From: Paraburkholderia aromaticivorans
GTDB lineage: Bacteria > Pseudomonadota > Gammaproteobacteria > Burkholderiales > Burkholderiaceae
Assembly (NCBI RefSeq): GCF_002278075.1
Contig: NZ_CP022989.1
Location: 1,674,001-1,738,000 of the forward strand
DNA length: 64,000 nucleotides
Direction of reading: 5' to 3'
The translations under genes were made by a program, and so were the position numbers. The notes under the pieces are model-generated. The model made no database searches, was not told where the DNA came from, and was given only the letters and a program-made list of their open reading frames with translations. Below are positions 47,808-57,207 of the stretch, piece by piece; position 1 is the stretch's first letter; every line of letters starts with the position of its first letter.

Positions 47808-48812
47808 ATGAACAAAGCGATGCCCACTCACGCCGCAACCGCGTCTGAAGCCGCGTCTGAAGCCGCGTCCGAAGCCGACCTGGCGGCATCCGCCGATCCA
47901 GCGCGCAGCGCAACACCGCGCCCGGCGCCTGCCACCAAAGCGCCGCGCGCCGGCGCCGCTATCCAACCGGCCCCGGTCGACGGAATCGCGCTTCCCAGCA
48001 CACTGCTCGACATTACACCGCAGCAAGCGGGCACCCAAACGCTCCTGCGCGGCCTCGCGATCCTGGAAGCGGCGGCAGCCGGCGTGCGCGACCTGCGCAC
48101 CTTCGGCGCCGCGCTGGGCACGACCCGCAGCACGACGCATCGGCTGGTGAGCAGCCTCGTGCAGGCCCGCTATCTGCGCCAGGTGCAAGGCGGCTATCTG
48201 CTCGGCCCGAAGCTGATCGAACTCGGCACCATCGCGCTCGAACAGATGCCGCTCACCGCGGTCGCGCGTCAGCATCTCGAATCGCTCGCGGAGCAAACCC
48301 TCGACACGATCCACCTCGGCGTGCGCGACGGCGACGACGTGCTGTACATCGACAAGATTCCCGGCACGCGCGGTCTCGAAATGCGCTCGCGCGTCGGCCA
48401 CCGCATGCCGCTCGCGTCGACGGGAATCGGCAAGGCCATGATGCTCGACCTCACGCCGGACGTCTGGCAGTCGCTTTTCGACGCCTCCCGCCGCGCGCTC
48501 GCGGGCGTCAGCTTCAAGCCGGATAACCGTCCCGACGCGCAGACCTTCATGCAGCGCATGGCCAACTACGCCGCCGGCGGCTACACCTTCGACCTCGAAG
48601 AAAACGAAGCGTCGATCCGCTGCGTCGCGGCCCCGGTGCGCGATGCATCGGGCGCGGTGGTGGCGGCGCTCTCCGTGGCGAGCACGATTCCGTATATGTC
48701 GCTCGAACGCATGGACGAACTGATTCCGGTCGTGCAGCGCGAAGCGCGCGCGATCTCGGAAGAACTCGGCTGGCGCGCCCCGCAACCGGCAACCCGCAGG
48801 ATCAAGCGATGA
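47808..48812 (+). CDS. IclR family transcriptional regulator
   Basis: A 334-aa regulator likely controlling the sugar genes that follow. The N-terminal winged helix (about 75-140; LRGLAILEAAAAGVRDLRTF, TTRSTTHRLVSSLVQARYL) and the C-terminal IclR effector domain (about 150-325) are clear. An Ala/Pro/Ser-rich extension of about 75 residues with a repeated SEAA unit precedes the DNA-binding domain. The start at 47808 is the first ATG after the A+C-rich spacer; a later ATG at 47820 is possible. Its stop overlaps the dgoK start (ATGA), so it is in the operon it probably regulates. Confidence 0.88.
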   Translation: MNKAMPTHAATASEAASEAASEADLAASADPARSATPRPAPATKAPRAGAAIQPAPVDGIALPSTLLDITPQQAGTQTLLRGLAILEAAAAGVRDLRTFGAALGTTRSTTHRLVSSLVQARYLRQVQGGYLLGPKLIELGTIALEQMPLTAVARQHLESLAEQTLDTIHLGVRDGDDVLYIDKIPGTRGLEMRSRVGHRMPLASTGIGKAMMLDLTPDVWQSLFDASRRALAGVSFKPDNRPDAQTFMQRMANYAAGGYTFDLEENEASIRCVAAPVRDASGAVVAALSVASTIPYMSLERMDELIPVVQREARAISEELGWRAPQPATRRIKR

Positions 48813-49882
48813 AGCAAGCGGGTTCTCCCACCCCGGCAGTCAGCCACGCCGCAAGAGGCCCAGTCGGCGCCGACCACGCGCGCGCCGCGCTGATCGCGCT
48901 CGACTGGGGCACCACGTCGTTGCGCGCGTATCTGTACGACGCGTCCGGCAACGTGCTGGCGACGCGCGCCTCGACGGCGGGCATCATGAATCTGCCGCGC
49001 AACGCCGAGCAGGGCGGCTTCGACGCGGCCTTCGACGACGCTTGCGGCGCCTGGCTGGAACACGCGCCCGGCGTACCGGTGATCGCGGCGGGGATGGTCG
49101 GCAGCGCGCAGGGCTGGCTGGAAGCGCCTTACGTGGATACGCCGGCGAGCGCCGAAGCCCTCGTGGCCGGCATCGTTCGCGTCGAGGCGGCGTGCGGCGT
49201 GACCCTGCATATCGTGCCGGGCGTCCTGCAGCGCGGCGAACTGCCCAATGTGATGCGTGGCGAAGAGACGCAGATTTTCGGCGCGCTCGGCGAGGAAGCG
49301 AGCGCAACCAACGCCGCGAACTCCACCGACAGCGCCAGGCGGGCGCTGATCGGCCTGCCCGGCACCCACGCGAAATGGGCGGTGGTGCAGGCGGGCCGGA
49401 TCGAGCGTTTTCACACCTTCATGACCGGCGAAGTGTTCGCGGCGTTACGCGAGCACACGATCCTCGGCCGTACGATGCTCACGCCGGACCGGCCGGACAC
49501 CGGCGCGTTCCTGCACGGCGTGAACATTGCGCGGGAAAAGGGCCAGGCAGGTGTGCTCGCGACTATATTCAGCGCGCGCACGCTCGGTCTCACCGGACAA
49601 CTTTCGCGCGAACAACAGCCCGACTATCTGTCGGGATTGCTGATCGGGCACGAACTGGCCGGCCTCGACGCCGTGCTCGTCCAGCAGCAAAGCGCGCTCG
49701 CCGGACAGAGCCTGCGGCTGATCGGCAACGAGGCGCTGTGCGAGCGCTATCGCCTCGCGCTGGCGCAATTCGGCTGCGTCCAGGCGGAGTTGGTCAAGCA
49801 CGCCACCGAGCGCGGCCTGTGGCGCGTGGCCTCGCAGGCGGGACTCGTCAAACCGGCCGCTCAAGCGGCACGCGCGGGCTAA
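48809..49882 (+). CDS. dgoK: 2-dehydro-3-deoxygalactonokinase
   Basis: Phosphorylates 2-keto-3-deoxygalactonate (KDGal) at C6 in the De Ley-Doudoroff galactose route. The 357-aa protein starts with the kinase nucleotide motif IALDWGTTSLRAYLYD at about residue 28 and has the family LPGTHAKWAVV and FMTGEVFAAL segments. It belongs to the DgoK family, not FGGY. It is followed by dgoA after 36 bp, and its start overlaps the regulator stop. Confidence 0.94.
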   Translation: MKQAGSPTPAVSHAARGPVGADHARAALIALDWGTTSLRAYLYDASGNVLATRASTAGIMNLPRNAEQGGFDAAFDDACGAWLEHAPGVPVIAAGMVGSAQGWLEAPYVDTPASAEALVAGIVRVEAACGVTLHIVPGVLQRGELPNVMRGEETQIFGALGEEASATNAANSTDSARRALIGLPGTHAKWAVVQAGRIERFHTFMTGEVFAALREHTILGRTMLTPDRPDTGAFLHGVNIAREKGQAGVLATIFSARTLGLTGQLSREQQPDYLSGLLIGHELAGLDAVLVQQQSALAGQSLRLIGNEALCERYRLALAQFGCVQAELVKHATERGLWRVASQAGLVKPAAQAARAG

Positions 49883-49918
49883 CCGGCAGCGCCGCCGCTC
49901 ACGAATCAAGGAACCGAC

Positions 49919-50599
49919 ATGCAACCTCACATCAATCTGCCCGCTCCGTACATGCCGCACGCGGGTTTGATCGCGGCGTTCGAGGCCTGCCCGCTGATCG
50001 CCATCATGCGCGGCGTGACGCCCGCCGATGCCGCCGAGCACGGTCAGGCGCTTTACGAAGCCGGCTTCCGGATCGTCGAAGTGCCGCTGAACTCGCCGCA
50101 ACCGTTCGACAGCATTGCCGCGATCCGCAAGGTGTTGCCGGCCGATGCGATCGTCGGCGCGGGCACGGTGCTGCATCCGAGTTTCGTCAACGACGTGAAG
50201 TCGGCGGGCGGCGAACTGATCGTCATGCCGCATAGCGACCCGGAAGTGGTCAGCGCCGCGAAAGCGCAAGGCATGGCTTGCGCGCCGGGCGTCGCGACGC
50301 CGACGGAAGCGTTCATCGCGCTGAAGAACGGCGCGGACGTGCTGAAGATGTTCCCCGCCGAACAGCTCGGCTGCCAGGTCGTGAAGGCCTGGCGCGCGGT
50401 GATCGCAGCGGAAGTGCCGCTGGTGCCGGTCGGCGGCATCACGCCCGACAACATGGGGCCGTTTCTCAGCGCGGGCGCGAACGGCTTCGGCCTCGGCTCG
50501 GCGCTGTACAAGCCGGGCCAGAGCGCGGCCGTGACCGCCTCGCACGCGAAGGCGTTCATCAACGGTTTGCGCATTGCGCGCGCGGGTGCGAAGAAATGA
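49919..50599 (+). CDS. dgoA: 2-dehydro-3-deoxy-6-phosphogalactonate aldolase
   Basis: Splits KDPGal into pyruvate and D-glyceraldehyde 3-phosphate. The 226-aa KDPG/KDPGal aldolase-family protein has the Schiff-base Lys143 in DVLKMFPAEQLG, a conserved Glu in RIVEVPLNSP, and GAGTVL. The ATG at 49919 has an AAGGA ribosome site. It overlaps the next dehydrogenase by 4 bp. Partner of dgoK in the same pathway. Confidence 0.95.
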   Translation: MQPHINLPAPYMPHAGLIAAFEACPLIAIMRGVTPADAAEHGQALYEAGFRIVEVPLNSPQPFDSIAAIRKVLPADAIVGAGTVLHPSFVNDVKSAGGELIVMPHSDPEVVSAAKAQGMACAPGVATPTEAFIALKNGADVLKMFPAEQLGCQVVKAWRAVIAAEVPLVPVGGITPDNMGPFLSAGANGFGLGSALYKPGQSAAVTASHAKAFINGLRIARAGAKK

Positions 50600-51372
50600 A
50601 GCGGCTCGCCGGCAAAGTCGCCCTCGTCACCGGCGCCGGACGTGGCATCGGCGCGGCGATCGCGCACGCGTTCGCGCGTGAGGGCGCGGCGGTCGTGCTG
50701 GCCGAACTCGACATCGAGACCGCGCAGCAGACAGCGGGTCACATCAAGGCGCAGACCGGCGCGCGCGTGCTCGCGGTGCACACGGACGTGACGCAGGCGG
50801 CCTCCGTTCAGCACGCGGTGAGCGAGGCCGAACGTGCATTCGGCGCGCTCGACGTGCTGGTAAACAATGCCGGCATCAACGTATTCTGCGATCCGCTCAC
50901 CATGACCGACGACGACTGGCGTCGCTGCTTCGCGGTCGATCTCGACGGCGTGTGGAACGGCTGCCGCGCGGTGCTGCCTGGCATGGTCGAACGCGGCGCG
51001 GGGAGCATCGTGAATATCGCGTCGACGCACTCGTTCAAGATCATTCCGGGCTGCTTTCCGTACCCGGTGGCCAAGCACGGCGTGATCGGCCTGACGCGCG
51101 CGCTCGGCATCGAATACGCGCCGCGCAACGTGCGGGTCAACGCAATCGCGCCGGGTTACATCGAAACACAACTGACGCACGATTGGTGGAACGAACAGCC
51201 CGATCCCGCCGCCGCGCAGCAGGCGACGCTGGATCTGCAACCGATGAAGCGTATCGGCCGCCCGGAAGAAGTGGCGATGACGGCGGTGTTTCTCGCTTCG
51301 GACGAAGCGCCGTTCATCAACGCCACCTGCATCACGGTGGATGGCGGGCGTTCGGCGCTGTATCACGACTGA
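50596..51372 (+). CDS. SDR family oxidoreductase (sugar dehydrogenase-like)
   Basis: A 258-aa short-chain dehydrogenase. The NAD(P)-binding motif TGAGRGIG (13-20), NNAGINV, catalytic Ser in NIASTHS and YPVAKHG (YxxxK) are all present. The C-terminal GRPEEVA and DGG motif fit the family. It may oxidise a sugar or a keto-deoxy-sugar acid; the substrate is unknown. It overlaps the dgoA stop (ATGA). Two different SDR genes in one cluster suggest two substrates or two steps. Confidence 0.85.
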   Translation: MKRLAGKVALVTGAGRGIGAAIAHAFAREGAAVVLAELDIETAQQTAGHIKAQTGARVLAVHTDVTQAASVQHAVSEAERAFGALDVLVNNAGINVFCDPLTMTDDDWRRCFAVDLDGVWNGCRAVLPGMVERGAGSIVNIASTHSFKIIPGCFPYPVAKHGVIGLTRALGIEYAPRNVRVNAIAPGYIETQLTHDWWNEQPDPAAAQQATLDLQPMKRIGRPEEVAMTAVFLASDEAPFINATCITVDGGRSALYHD

Positions 51373-51503
51373 TTTTGCAGGGCTCGAATTGCGCAGGGGC
51401 GCAAGGAGTACACCGGACGACGCGCTGGCCGCGTGTGTCATAACCGGTACAAGAAGACGCGGCCGATACCTTCTCGTTATCAATTAGTCAGGAGACACGC
51501 ATC

Positions 51504-52502
51504 ATGAAACGTAGAATTTTCCTCACGCTGGCAGCAGCGGCGGCGGGTGTGCTCTTCAATGCACCGGTCGCGCAGGCCGCTGATCCGGTGAAGATCGGCT
51601 TCCTCGTGAAGCAGCCGGAAGAGCCGTGGTTCCAGGACGAGTGGAAGTTCGCCGAAATCGCCGCCAAGGAGAAGGGCTTTACGCTCGTGAAGATCGGCGC
51701 GCCGTCGGGTGAGAAGGTGATGAGCGCAATCGACAACCTGTCGGCGCAAAAGGCGCAAGGCTTCGTGATCTGCACGCCTGACGTCAAGCTCGGACCGGGC
51801 ATCGTCGCGAAGGCGAAGGCCGACGGCCTGAAGATGATGACGGTGGACGACCGCCTGGTGGATGGCGCGGGCAAGCCGATCGCGTCGGTGCCGCATATGG
51901 GCATCTCGGCATACAACATCGGCAAGCAGGTCGGCGACGGCCTCGCTGCGGAAATCAAGAAGCGCGGCTGGGACATGAAGGACGTGGGCGCGATCGACGT
52001 GACCTACGAACAGCTGCCGACCGCGCATGACCGCACCAGCGGCGCAACCGACGCGCTGATCGCCGCCGGCTTCCCGAAGGCGAACATCATCGCCGCGCCG
52101 CAAGCGAAGACGGACACGGAAAACGCGTTCAACGCCGCCAACATCGCGCTGACGAAGAATCCGCAGTTCAAGCACTGGGTCGCTTACGCGCTGAACGACG
52201 AAGGCGTGCTCGGCGCGGTGCGCGCAGCGGAAGGCCGCGGCTTCAAGGCGGACAACATGATCGGTATCGGCATCGGCGGTTCGGACTCGGCATTGAACGA
52301 GTTCAAGAAGCCGACGCCGACGGGCTTCTTCGGCACGGTCATCATCAGCCCGAAGCGCCACGGCGAAGAAACCTCGACGCTGATGTACGACTGGATCACG
52401 CAAGGCAAGGCACCGCCGGCGCTGACGCTGACGACCGGCATGCTGGCCACGCGTGACAACGTGGCGGATGTGCGTCAGAAGATGGGTCTCGCGGCGAATT
52501 GA
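51504..52502 (+). CDS. araF: L-arabinose-type ABC transporter, periplasmic binding protein AraF
   Basis: The periplasmic sugar-binding protein of an AraFGH-type importer. The 332-aa protein has a signal peptide cleaved after about residue 25 (VAQA/ADPVK). The mature start KIGFLVKQPEEPWFQDEWKFA is close to E. coli AraF, as are GFVICTPD and VDDRLV. Galactose is also bound by AraF in E. coli, so arabinose or galactose is the likely ligand here. An AGGAG ribosome site lies at 51490-51494. Confidence 0.95.
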   Translation: MKRRIFLTLAAAAAGVLFNAPVAQAADPVKIGFLVKQPEEPWFQDEWKFAEIAAKEKGFTLVKIGAPSGEKVMSAIDNLSAQKAQGFVICTPDVKLGPGIVAKAKADGLKMMTVDDRLVDGAGKPIASVPHMGISAYNIGKQVGDGLAAEIKKRGWDMKDVGAIDVTYEQLPTAHDRTSGATDALIAAGFPKANIIAAPQAKTDTENAFNAANIALTKNPQFKHWVAYALNDEGVLGAVRAAEGRGFKADNMIGIGIGGSDSALNEFKKPTPTGFFGTVIISPKRHGEETSTLMYDWITQGKAPPALTLTTGMLATRDNVADVRQKMGLAAN

Positions 52503-52635
52503 GCTGGGTGATTCAGTACGCGGTGCAATGAAGTGAACTGCCGGTGCGTCTTTCTCCAAAGATCGACGTGCCGGTAGTAGCAATAAAAGATCAGCAGTAG
52601 AGACAGACGTTTCACACGAAGCATGAGGAGGCGAA

Positions 52636-54168
52636 GTGTCAGCGACGCTACGTTTTGACAATATCGGCAAGGTCTTTCCAGGCGTGCGCGCGCTCGACGG
52701 TGTGTCCTTCGACGTCAACGTCGGCCAGGTGCACGGCCTGATGGGCGAAAACGGCGCAGGGAAATCGACCCTGCTGAAGATTCTCGGCGGTGAATATCAG
52801 CCCGACTCGGGCCGCGTGATGATCGACGGCAACGAGGTGCGCTTCTCGAGCGCGGCGTCGTCGATCGCGGCGGGGATCGCGGTGATTCACCAGGAACTGC
52901 AATACGTGCCCGATCTGACGGTCGCGGAAAATCTGCTGCTCGGCCAGTTGCCGAACTCGTTGGGCTGGGTCAACAAGCGCGAAGCCAAACGCTTCGTGCG
53001 TGAGCGCCTCGAAGCGATGGGCGTGGCGCTCGATCCGAACGCGAAGTTGCGCAAGCTCTCGATCGCGCAACGCCAGATGGTGGAAATCTGCAAGGCGCTG
53101 CTGCGCAACGCGCGCGTGATCGCACTGGATGAGCCGACCAGTTCGCTGTCGCATCGCGAGACCGAGGTGCTGTTCAAGCTGGTGCGCGACCTACGCGCCG
53201 ACAACCGCGCAATGATCTACATCTCGCACCGCATGGACGAGATCTACGAGTTGTGCGACGCCTGCACGATCTTCCGCGACGGCCGCAAGATCGCGTCGCA
53301 CCCGACGCTCGAAGGCGTGTCGCGCGACACCATCGTCAGCGAGATGGTCGGGCGGGAAATTTCGGACATCTATAACTACTCGGCGCGGCCGCTCGGAGAA
53401 GTGCGCTTCGCGGCGAAAGCGATCGAAGGCCACGCGCTCATGCAACCTGCCAGCTTCGAAGTGCGGCGCGGCGAGATTGTCGGCTTCTTCGGGCTGGTGG
53501 GCGCGGGCCGCAGCGAACTGATGCATCTGGTGTACGGCGCCGATCACAAGAAGGGCGGCGAGTTGATGCTCGACGGCAAGCCGATCAAGGTCCGCAGCGC
53601 GGGCGAAGCGATCCGGCACGGCATCGTGCTGTGTCCGGAGGACCGCAAGGAAGAGGGCATCGTCGCGATGGCGACCGTGTCGGAGAACATCAATATCAGT
53701 TGCCGCCGTCACTATCTGCGCGCGGGGATGTTCCTCGACCGCAAGAAGGAAGCGGAAACCGCGGACCGTTTCATCAAGCTCTTGAAGATCAAGACGCCGA
53801 GCCGCCGCCAGAAGATTCGTTTCCTCTCGGGCGGCAATCAGCAGAAGGCGATCCTGTCGCGCTGGCTGGCGGAGCCGGATCTGAAAGTCGTGATTCTCGA
53901 CGAGCCGACCCGTGGTATCGACGTCGGCGCGAAACATGAAATCTACAACGTGATCTATCAGCTTGCCGAACGCGGCTGCGCGATCGTGATGATTTCGTCG
54001 GAGTTGCCGGAAGTGCTCGGCGTGTCCGACCGGATCGTCGTGATGCGCCAGGGCCGGATTTCCGGCGAACTGGCGCGCAAGGATGCAACGGAACAATCGG
54101 TGTTGAGCCTCGCGCTGCCGCAAAGCTCGACCGCGCTGCCCGAAACTGCTGCCCAACGGGCGGCCTGA
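52636..54168 (+). CDS. araG: L-arabinose-type ABC transporter, ATP-binding protein AraG
   Basis: A 510-aa protein with two ABC domains, as in the sugar CUT2 class. Domain 1 has Walker [10 protein letters not shown] (37-45), a variant signature LSIAQRQM and Walker [12 protein letters not shown]. Domain 2 has the degenerate Walker [10 protein letters not shown], signature LSGGNQQK and Walker [13 protein letters not shown]. The start is the GTG at 52636 with GGAGG upstream. It follows araF after about 130 bp and precedes araH. Confidence 0.95.
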   Translation: MSATLRFDNIGKVFPGVRALDGVSFDVNVGQVHGLMGENGAGKSTLLKILGGEYQPDSGRVMIDGNEVRFSSAASSIAAGIAVIHQELQYVPDLTVAENLLLGQLPNSLGWVNKREAKRFVRERLEAMGVALDPNAKLRKLSIAQRQMVEICKALLRNARVIALDEPTSSLSHRETEVLFKLVRDLRADNRAMIYISHRMDEIYELCDACTIFRDGRKIASHPTLEGVSRDTIVSEMVGREISDIYNYSARPLGEVRFAAKAIEGHALMQPASFEVRRGEIVGFFGLVGAGRSELMHLVYGADHKKGGELMLDGKPIKVRSAGEAIRHGIVLCPEDRKEEGIVAMATVSENINISCRRHYLRAGMFLDRKKEAETADRFIKLLKIKTPSRRQKIRFLSGGNQQKAILSRWLAEPDLKVVILDEPTRGIDVGAKHEIYNVIYQLAERGCAIVMISSELPEVLGVSDRIVVMRQGRISGELARKDATEQSVLSLALPQSSTALPETAAQRAA

Positions 54169-54222
54169 ACATCATTCGGACGAAAGTCCGGCAACCCGTG
54201 GGGAACGGGAGGAGTCTTCAAC

Positions 54223-55239
54223 ATGCAAGCCAGAGAAAACCTCGCGCAACAGGCCGCCAAGAGCGCCGCTGATGCGCTGATTCCGCAGTCCAACGACAAG
54301 GCGAAATGGTGGCAGCAGATCACCGAGTACAGCCTGATCGTGATCTTCGTCGTGATGTTCGTCACGATGTCGCTGACCGTCGATCACTTCTTCTCGATCG
54401 AGAACATGCTCGGCCTCGCACTGTCGATTTCGCAGATCGGCATGGTCTCGTGCACGATGATGTTCTGTCTCGCCTCGCGTGATTTCGACCTGTCGGTGGG
54501 GTCGACGGTCGCGTTTGCCGGCGTGCTGTGCGCGATGGTGCTCAACGCCACCGGCAATACCTTCATCGCGATCATCGCCGCGGTGGCGGCGGGCGCCGTG
54601 ATCGGTTTCGTCAACGGCGCGGTGATCGCGTATCTGCGCATCAACGCGCTGATCACCACGCTCGCCACGATGGAAATCGTCCGCGGTCTCGGCTTTATCG
54701 TCTCGCATGGTCAGGCGGTCGGCGTGTCGTCGGATACGTTTATCGCGCTGGGCGGTTTGAGCTTCTTCGGCGTGTCGCTGCCGATCTGGGTCACGCTGCT
54801 GTGCTTCATCGTGTTCGGCGTGATGCTCAACCAGACCGTGTACGGCCGCAATACGCTCGCCATCGGCGGCAATCCTGAAGCGTCGCGTCTGGCCGGTATC
54901 AACGTGGAACGCACGCGCGTCTACATCTTCCTGATTCAGGGCGCGGTCACCGCGCTGGCCGGTGTGATTCTGGCCTCGCGTATCACGTCGGGTCAGCCGA
55001 ATGCCGCGGAAGGCTTCGAGCTGAACGTGATCTCGGCGTGCGTGCTGGGCGGCGTGTCGCTGCTCGGCGGCCGCGCGACGATTTCCGGCGTCGTGATCGG
55101 CGTGCTGATCATGGGCACGGTCGAGAACGTGATGAACCTGATGAACATCGACGCGTTCTATCAGTACCTCGTGCGTGGCGCGATCCTGCTCGCCGCCGTG
55201 CTGCTCGACCAGTTGAAGAACCGCGGCTCGCGGGATTAA
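54223..55239 (+). CDS. araH: L-arabinose-type ABC transporter, permease AraH
   Basis: The 338-aa membrane channel subunit of the AraFGH importer (BPD_transp_2 family). About ten hydrophobic segments are visible, such as YSLIVIFVVMFVTMSLTV and TFIAIIAAVAAGAVIGFVNG, plus the AIGGNPEASRLAGI motif that contacts the ATPase. It forms the transport unit with AraF and AraG. The start at 54223 has GGGAGGAG upstream. Confidence 0.95.
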   Translation: MQARENLAQQAAKSAADALIPQSNDKAKWWQQITEYSLIVIFVVMFVTMSLTVDHFFSIENMLGLALSISQIGMVSCTMMFCLASRDFDLSVGSTVAFAGVLCAMVLNATGNTFIAIIAAVAAGAVIGFVNGAVIAYLRINALITTLATMEIVRGLGFIVSHGQAVGVSSDTFIALGGLSFFGVSLPIWVTLLCFIVFGVMLNQTVYGRNTLAIGGNPEASRLAGINVERTRVYIFLIQGAVTALAGVILASRITSGQPNAAEGFELNVISACVLGGVSLLGGRATISGVVIGVLIMGTVENVMNLMNIDAFYQYLVRGAILLAAVLLDQLKNRGSRD

Positions 55240-55269
55240 TCACTCTCCAGTTCTAAAAGGAATCGAACG

Positions 55270-56070
55270 ATGTCGTCTCCGGCCAATGCAAACGCCCGTC
55301 TCGCGGACAGCACCTTCGCCCGCTATCCGAGTCTTGTCGACCGAACGGTGTTGATCACGGGCGGCGCGACCGGTATCGGCGCATCGTTCGTCGAGCATTT
55401 CGCGGCGCAGGGCGCGCGCGTCGCGTTCTTCGATATCGATGCGAGCGCCGGTGAAGCGCTCGCCGACCAACTCGGCGATTCGAAGCACAAGCCGCTGTTC
55501 CTGCCGTGCGACCTGACCGATGTCGACGCGCTGCAAAAAGCGATCGCCGACGTGAGGGCCGCGCTGGGTCCGATCCAGGTGCTGGTGAACAACGCCGCGA
55601 ACGACAAACGCCACACGATCGGCGAAGTCACGCGCGAGTCGTTCGACGCGGGCATCGCGGTGAATATCCGCCACCAGTTCTTCGCGGCGCAGGCGGTGAT
55701 GGAAGACATGAAGGCGGCCAACAGCGGCTCGATCATCAACCTCGGTTCGATCAGCTGGATGCTGAAGAACGGCGGCTATCCGGTGTACGTGATGTCGAAA
55801 GCGGCGGTGCAGGGTTTGACGCGCGGCCTCGCGCGCGACCTCGGTCACTTCAATATCCGCGTCAATACGCTGGTGCCGGGCTGGGTGATGACGGAGAAGC
55901 AGAAGCGCCTGTGGCTCGACGACGCGGGCCGTCGCTCGATCAAGGAAGGGCAGTGTATCGACGCCGAGCTGGAACCGGCCGACCTCGCCCGCATGGCGCT
56001 CTTCCTCGCCGCCGACGACAGCCGGATGATCACCGCGCAGGACCTCGTCGTCGACGGAGGCTGGGCGTGA
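55270..56070 (+). CDS. SDR sugar 1-dehydrogenase (D-galactose / L-arabinose type)
   Basis: A 266-aa short-chain dehydrogenase likely to oxidise D-galactose and/or L-arabinose at C1 to the lactone. The TGGATGIG cofactor motif (about 32-39), NNAANDKRH, catalytic Ser in NLGSIS and YPVYVMSKAA (YxxxK) are visible. The acidic residue in FFDIDAS favours NAD. The position between araH and a lactonase supports the C1-oxidation role. It overlaps the lactonase start (GTGA). Confidence 0.88.
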   Translation: MSSPANANARLADSTFARYPSLVDRTVLITGGATGIGASFVEHFAAQGARVAFFDIDASAGEALADQLGDSKHKPLFLPCDLTDVDALQKAIADVRAALGPIQVLVNNAANDKRHTIGEVTRESFDAGIAVNIRHQFFAAQAVMEDMKAANSGSIINLGSISWMLKNGGYPVYVMSKAAVQGLTRGLARDLGHFNIRVNTLVPGWVMTEKQKRLWLDDAGRRSIKEGQCIDAELEPADLARMALFLAADDSRMITAQDLVVDGGWA

Positions 56071-56981
56071 GTGCGAACGGATCGGCACGCACAGCCGGCA
56101 TGCACGCCGCCCTGCTGCTCGATACGAAGTGCACGCTCGGCGAAGGCGCGACATGGTGCGCGCAAACCGGCCGTTTTTACTGGGCGGATATCGAAGGCGC
56201 GCGCCTGTGGCGCCATGACCCGAGCGACGGCCGCAGCACGTTCTGGCGCATGCCCGAGCGGCTTGCCACGTTCGCGCTGTGCGCCGACCCCCATTACCTG
56301 TTGCTCGGTCTTGCCACGCATCTCGCGTTTTTCGATCTGGCCACCGGCGAGACGCGGCGCATCGTCGACGTGGAACCCGGTTTGAACACGCGGGTGAACG
56401 ACGGCCGCTGCGATCGTCAGGGCCGCTTCGTGTTCGGGACCAAAGATGAAAGCGCGCCGGTGCGGCCGGTCGGCGGGTTCTACCGGCTCAATCACGATTT
56501 GTCGCTGGAGCGTTTGCCGCTGCCCGCGCCGGCGATCTCGAACAGCATCGCGTTCAGTCCCGACGGCGCGACGATGTACTACTGCGATTCGCCCACGCGC
56601 GAGATCCGCATGTGCGACTATCGCGCGGACGGCGGCGTCGCCAACGATCGCCTCTTCACGCGTCTGACCGACTTCAGCGGCGAACCGGACGGCTCGACCG
56701 TCGACCGCGACGGCGGCCTGTGGAACGCGCAGTGGGGCGGCCGGCGGGTGGTGCGCTACGGCCCGGACGGCGTGGAAACGGAGCGCGTCGACGTGCCGAC
56801 CGCGCAGCCGAGTTGCGTCGCGCTGGGCGGCTCCCAGCTCGGCACGCTGTACATCACGAGCGCGCGCTGCGACCTCGACGCGGCGGCGCTTGCCGACGAT
56901 CCGCGGGCGGGCGGCGTGTTCATCGCCACACCCGGACGGCGCGGTTTGCCGGAACCGGTGTTCCTGGGCGCGCCCGCTTAG
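56067..56981 (+). CDS. SMP-30/gluconolactonase family sugar lactonase
   Basis: Hydrolyses the sugar lactone (galactono- or arabinonolactone) to the aldonate, the step after the dehydrogenase. The 304-aa beta-propeller has the metal-ligand motifs LGEGATW, NTRVNDGRCDRQGRF, SNSIAFSPDG and GEPDGSTVDRDGGLW. The start is the GTG at 56067, overlapping the upstream stop; an ATG at 56100 is possible. Exact lactone preference is unknown. Confidence 0.9.
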   Translation: MSANGSARTAGMHAALLLDTKCTLGEGATWCAQTGRFYWADIEGARLWRHDPSDGRSTFWRMPERLATFALCADPHYLLLGLATHLAFFDLATGETRRIVDVEPGLNTRVNDGRCDRQGRFVFGTKDESAPVRPVGGFYRLNHDLSLERLPLPAPAISNSIAFSPDGATMYYCDSPTREIRMCDYRADGGVANDRLFTRLTDFSGEPDGSTVDRDGGLWNAQWGGRRVVRYGPDGVETERVDVPTAQPSCVALGGSQLGTLYITSARCDLDAAALADDPRAGGVFIATPGRRGLPEPVFLGAPA

Positions 56982-57207
56982 CGCAGAATGACGCTGCTTC
57001 GGTCCGGCGGCAGGGATGCCGCCATGAAGCGATAAAGCGCAGCGAGGCAGTGAATCTGAAAGTGAGTCGCAAGTTGATGTTGCATTTCCAGTGGCAGCAA
57101 ATCGGCAGCATGCAGTTCGGACCCAGAGGCGACCGCTTCAAGAAAATCGCCCAACAGCATCCGTCAGCAATGACGGCAACGTCCCAAGCCTCTCGATGGA
57201 GCCAGAT

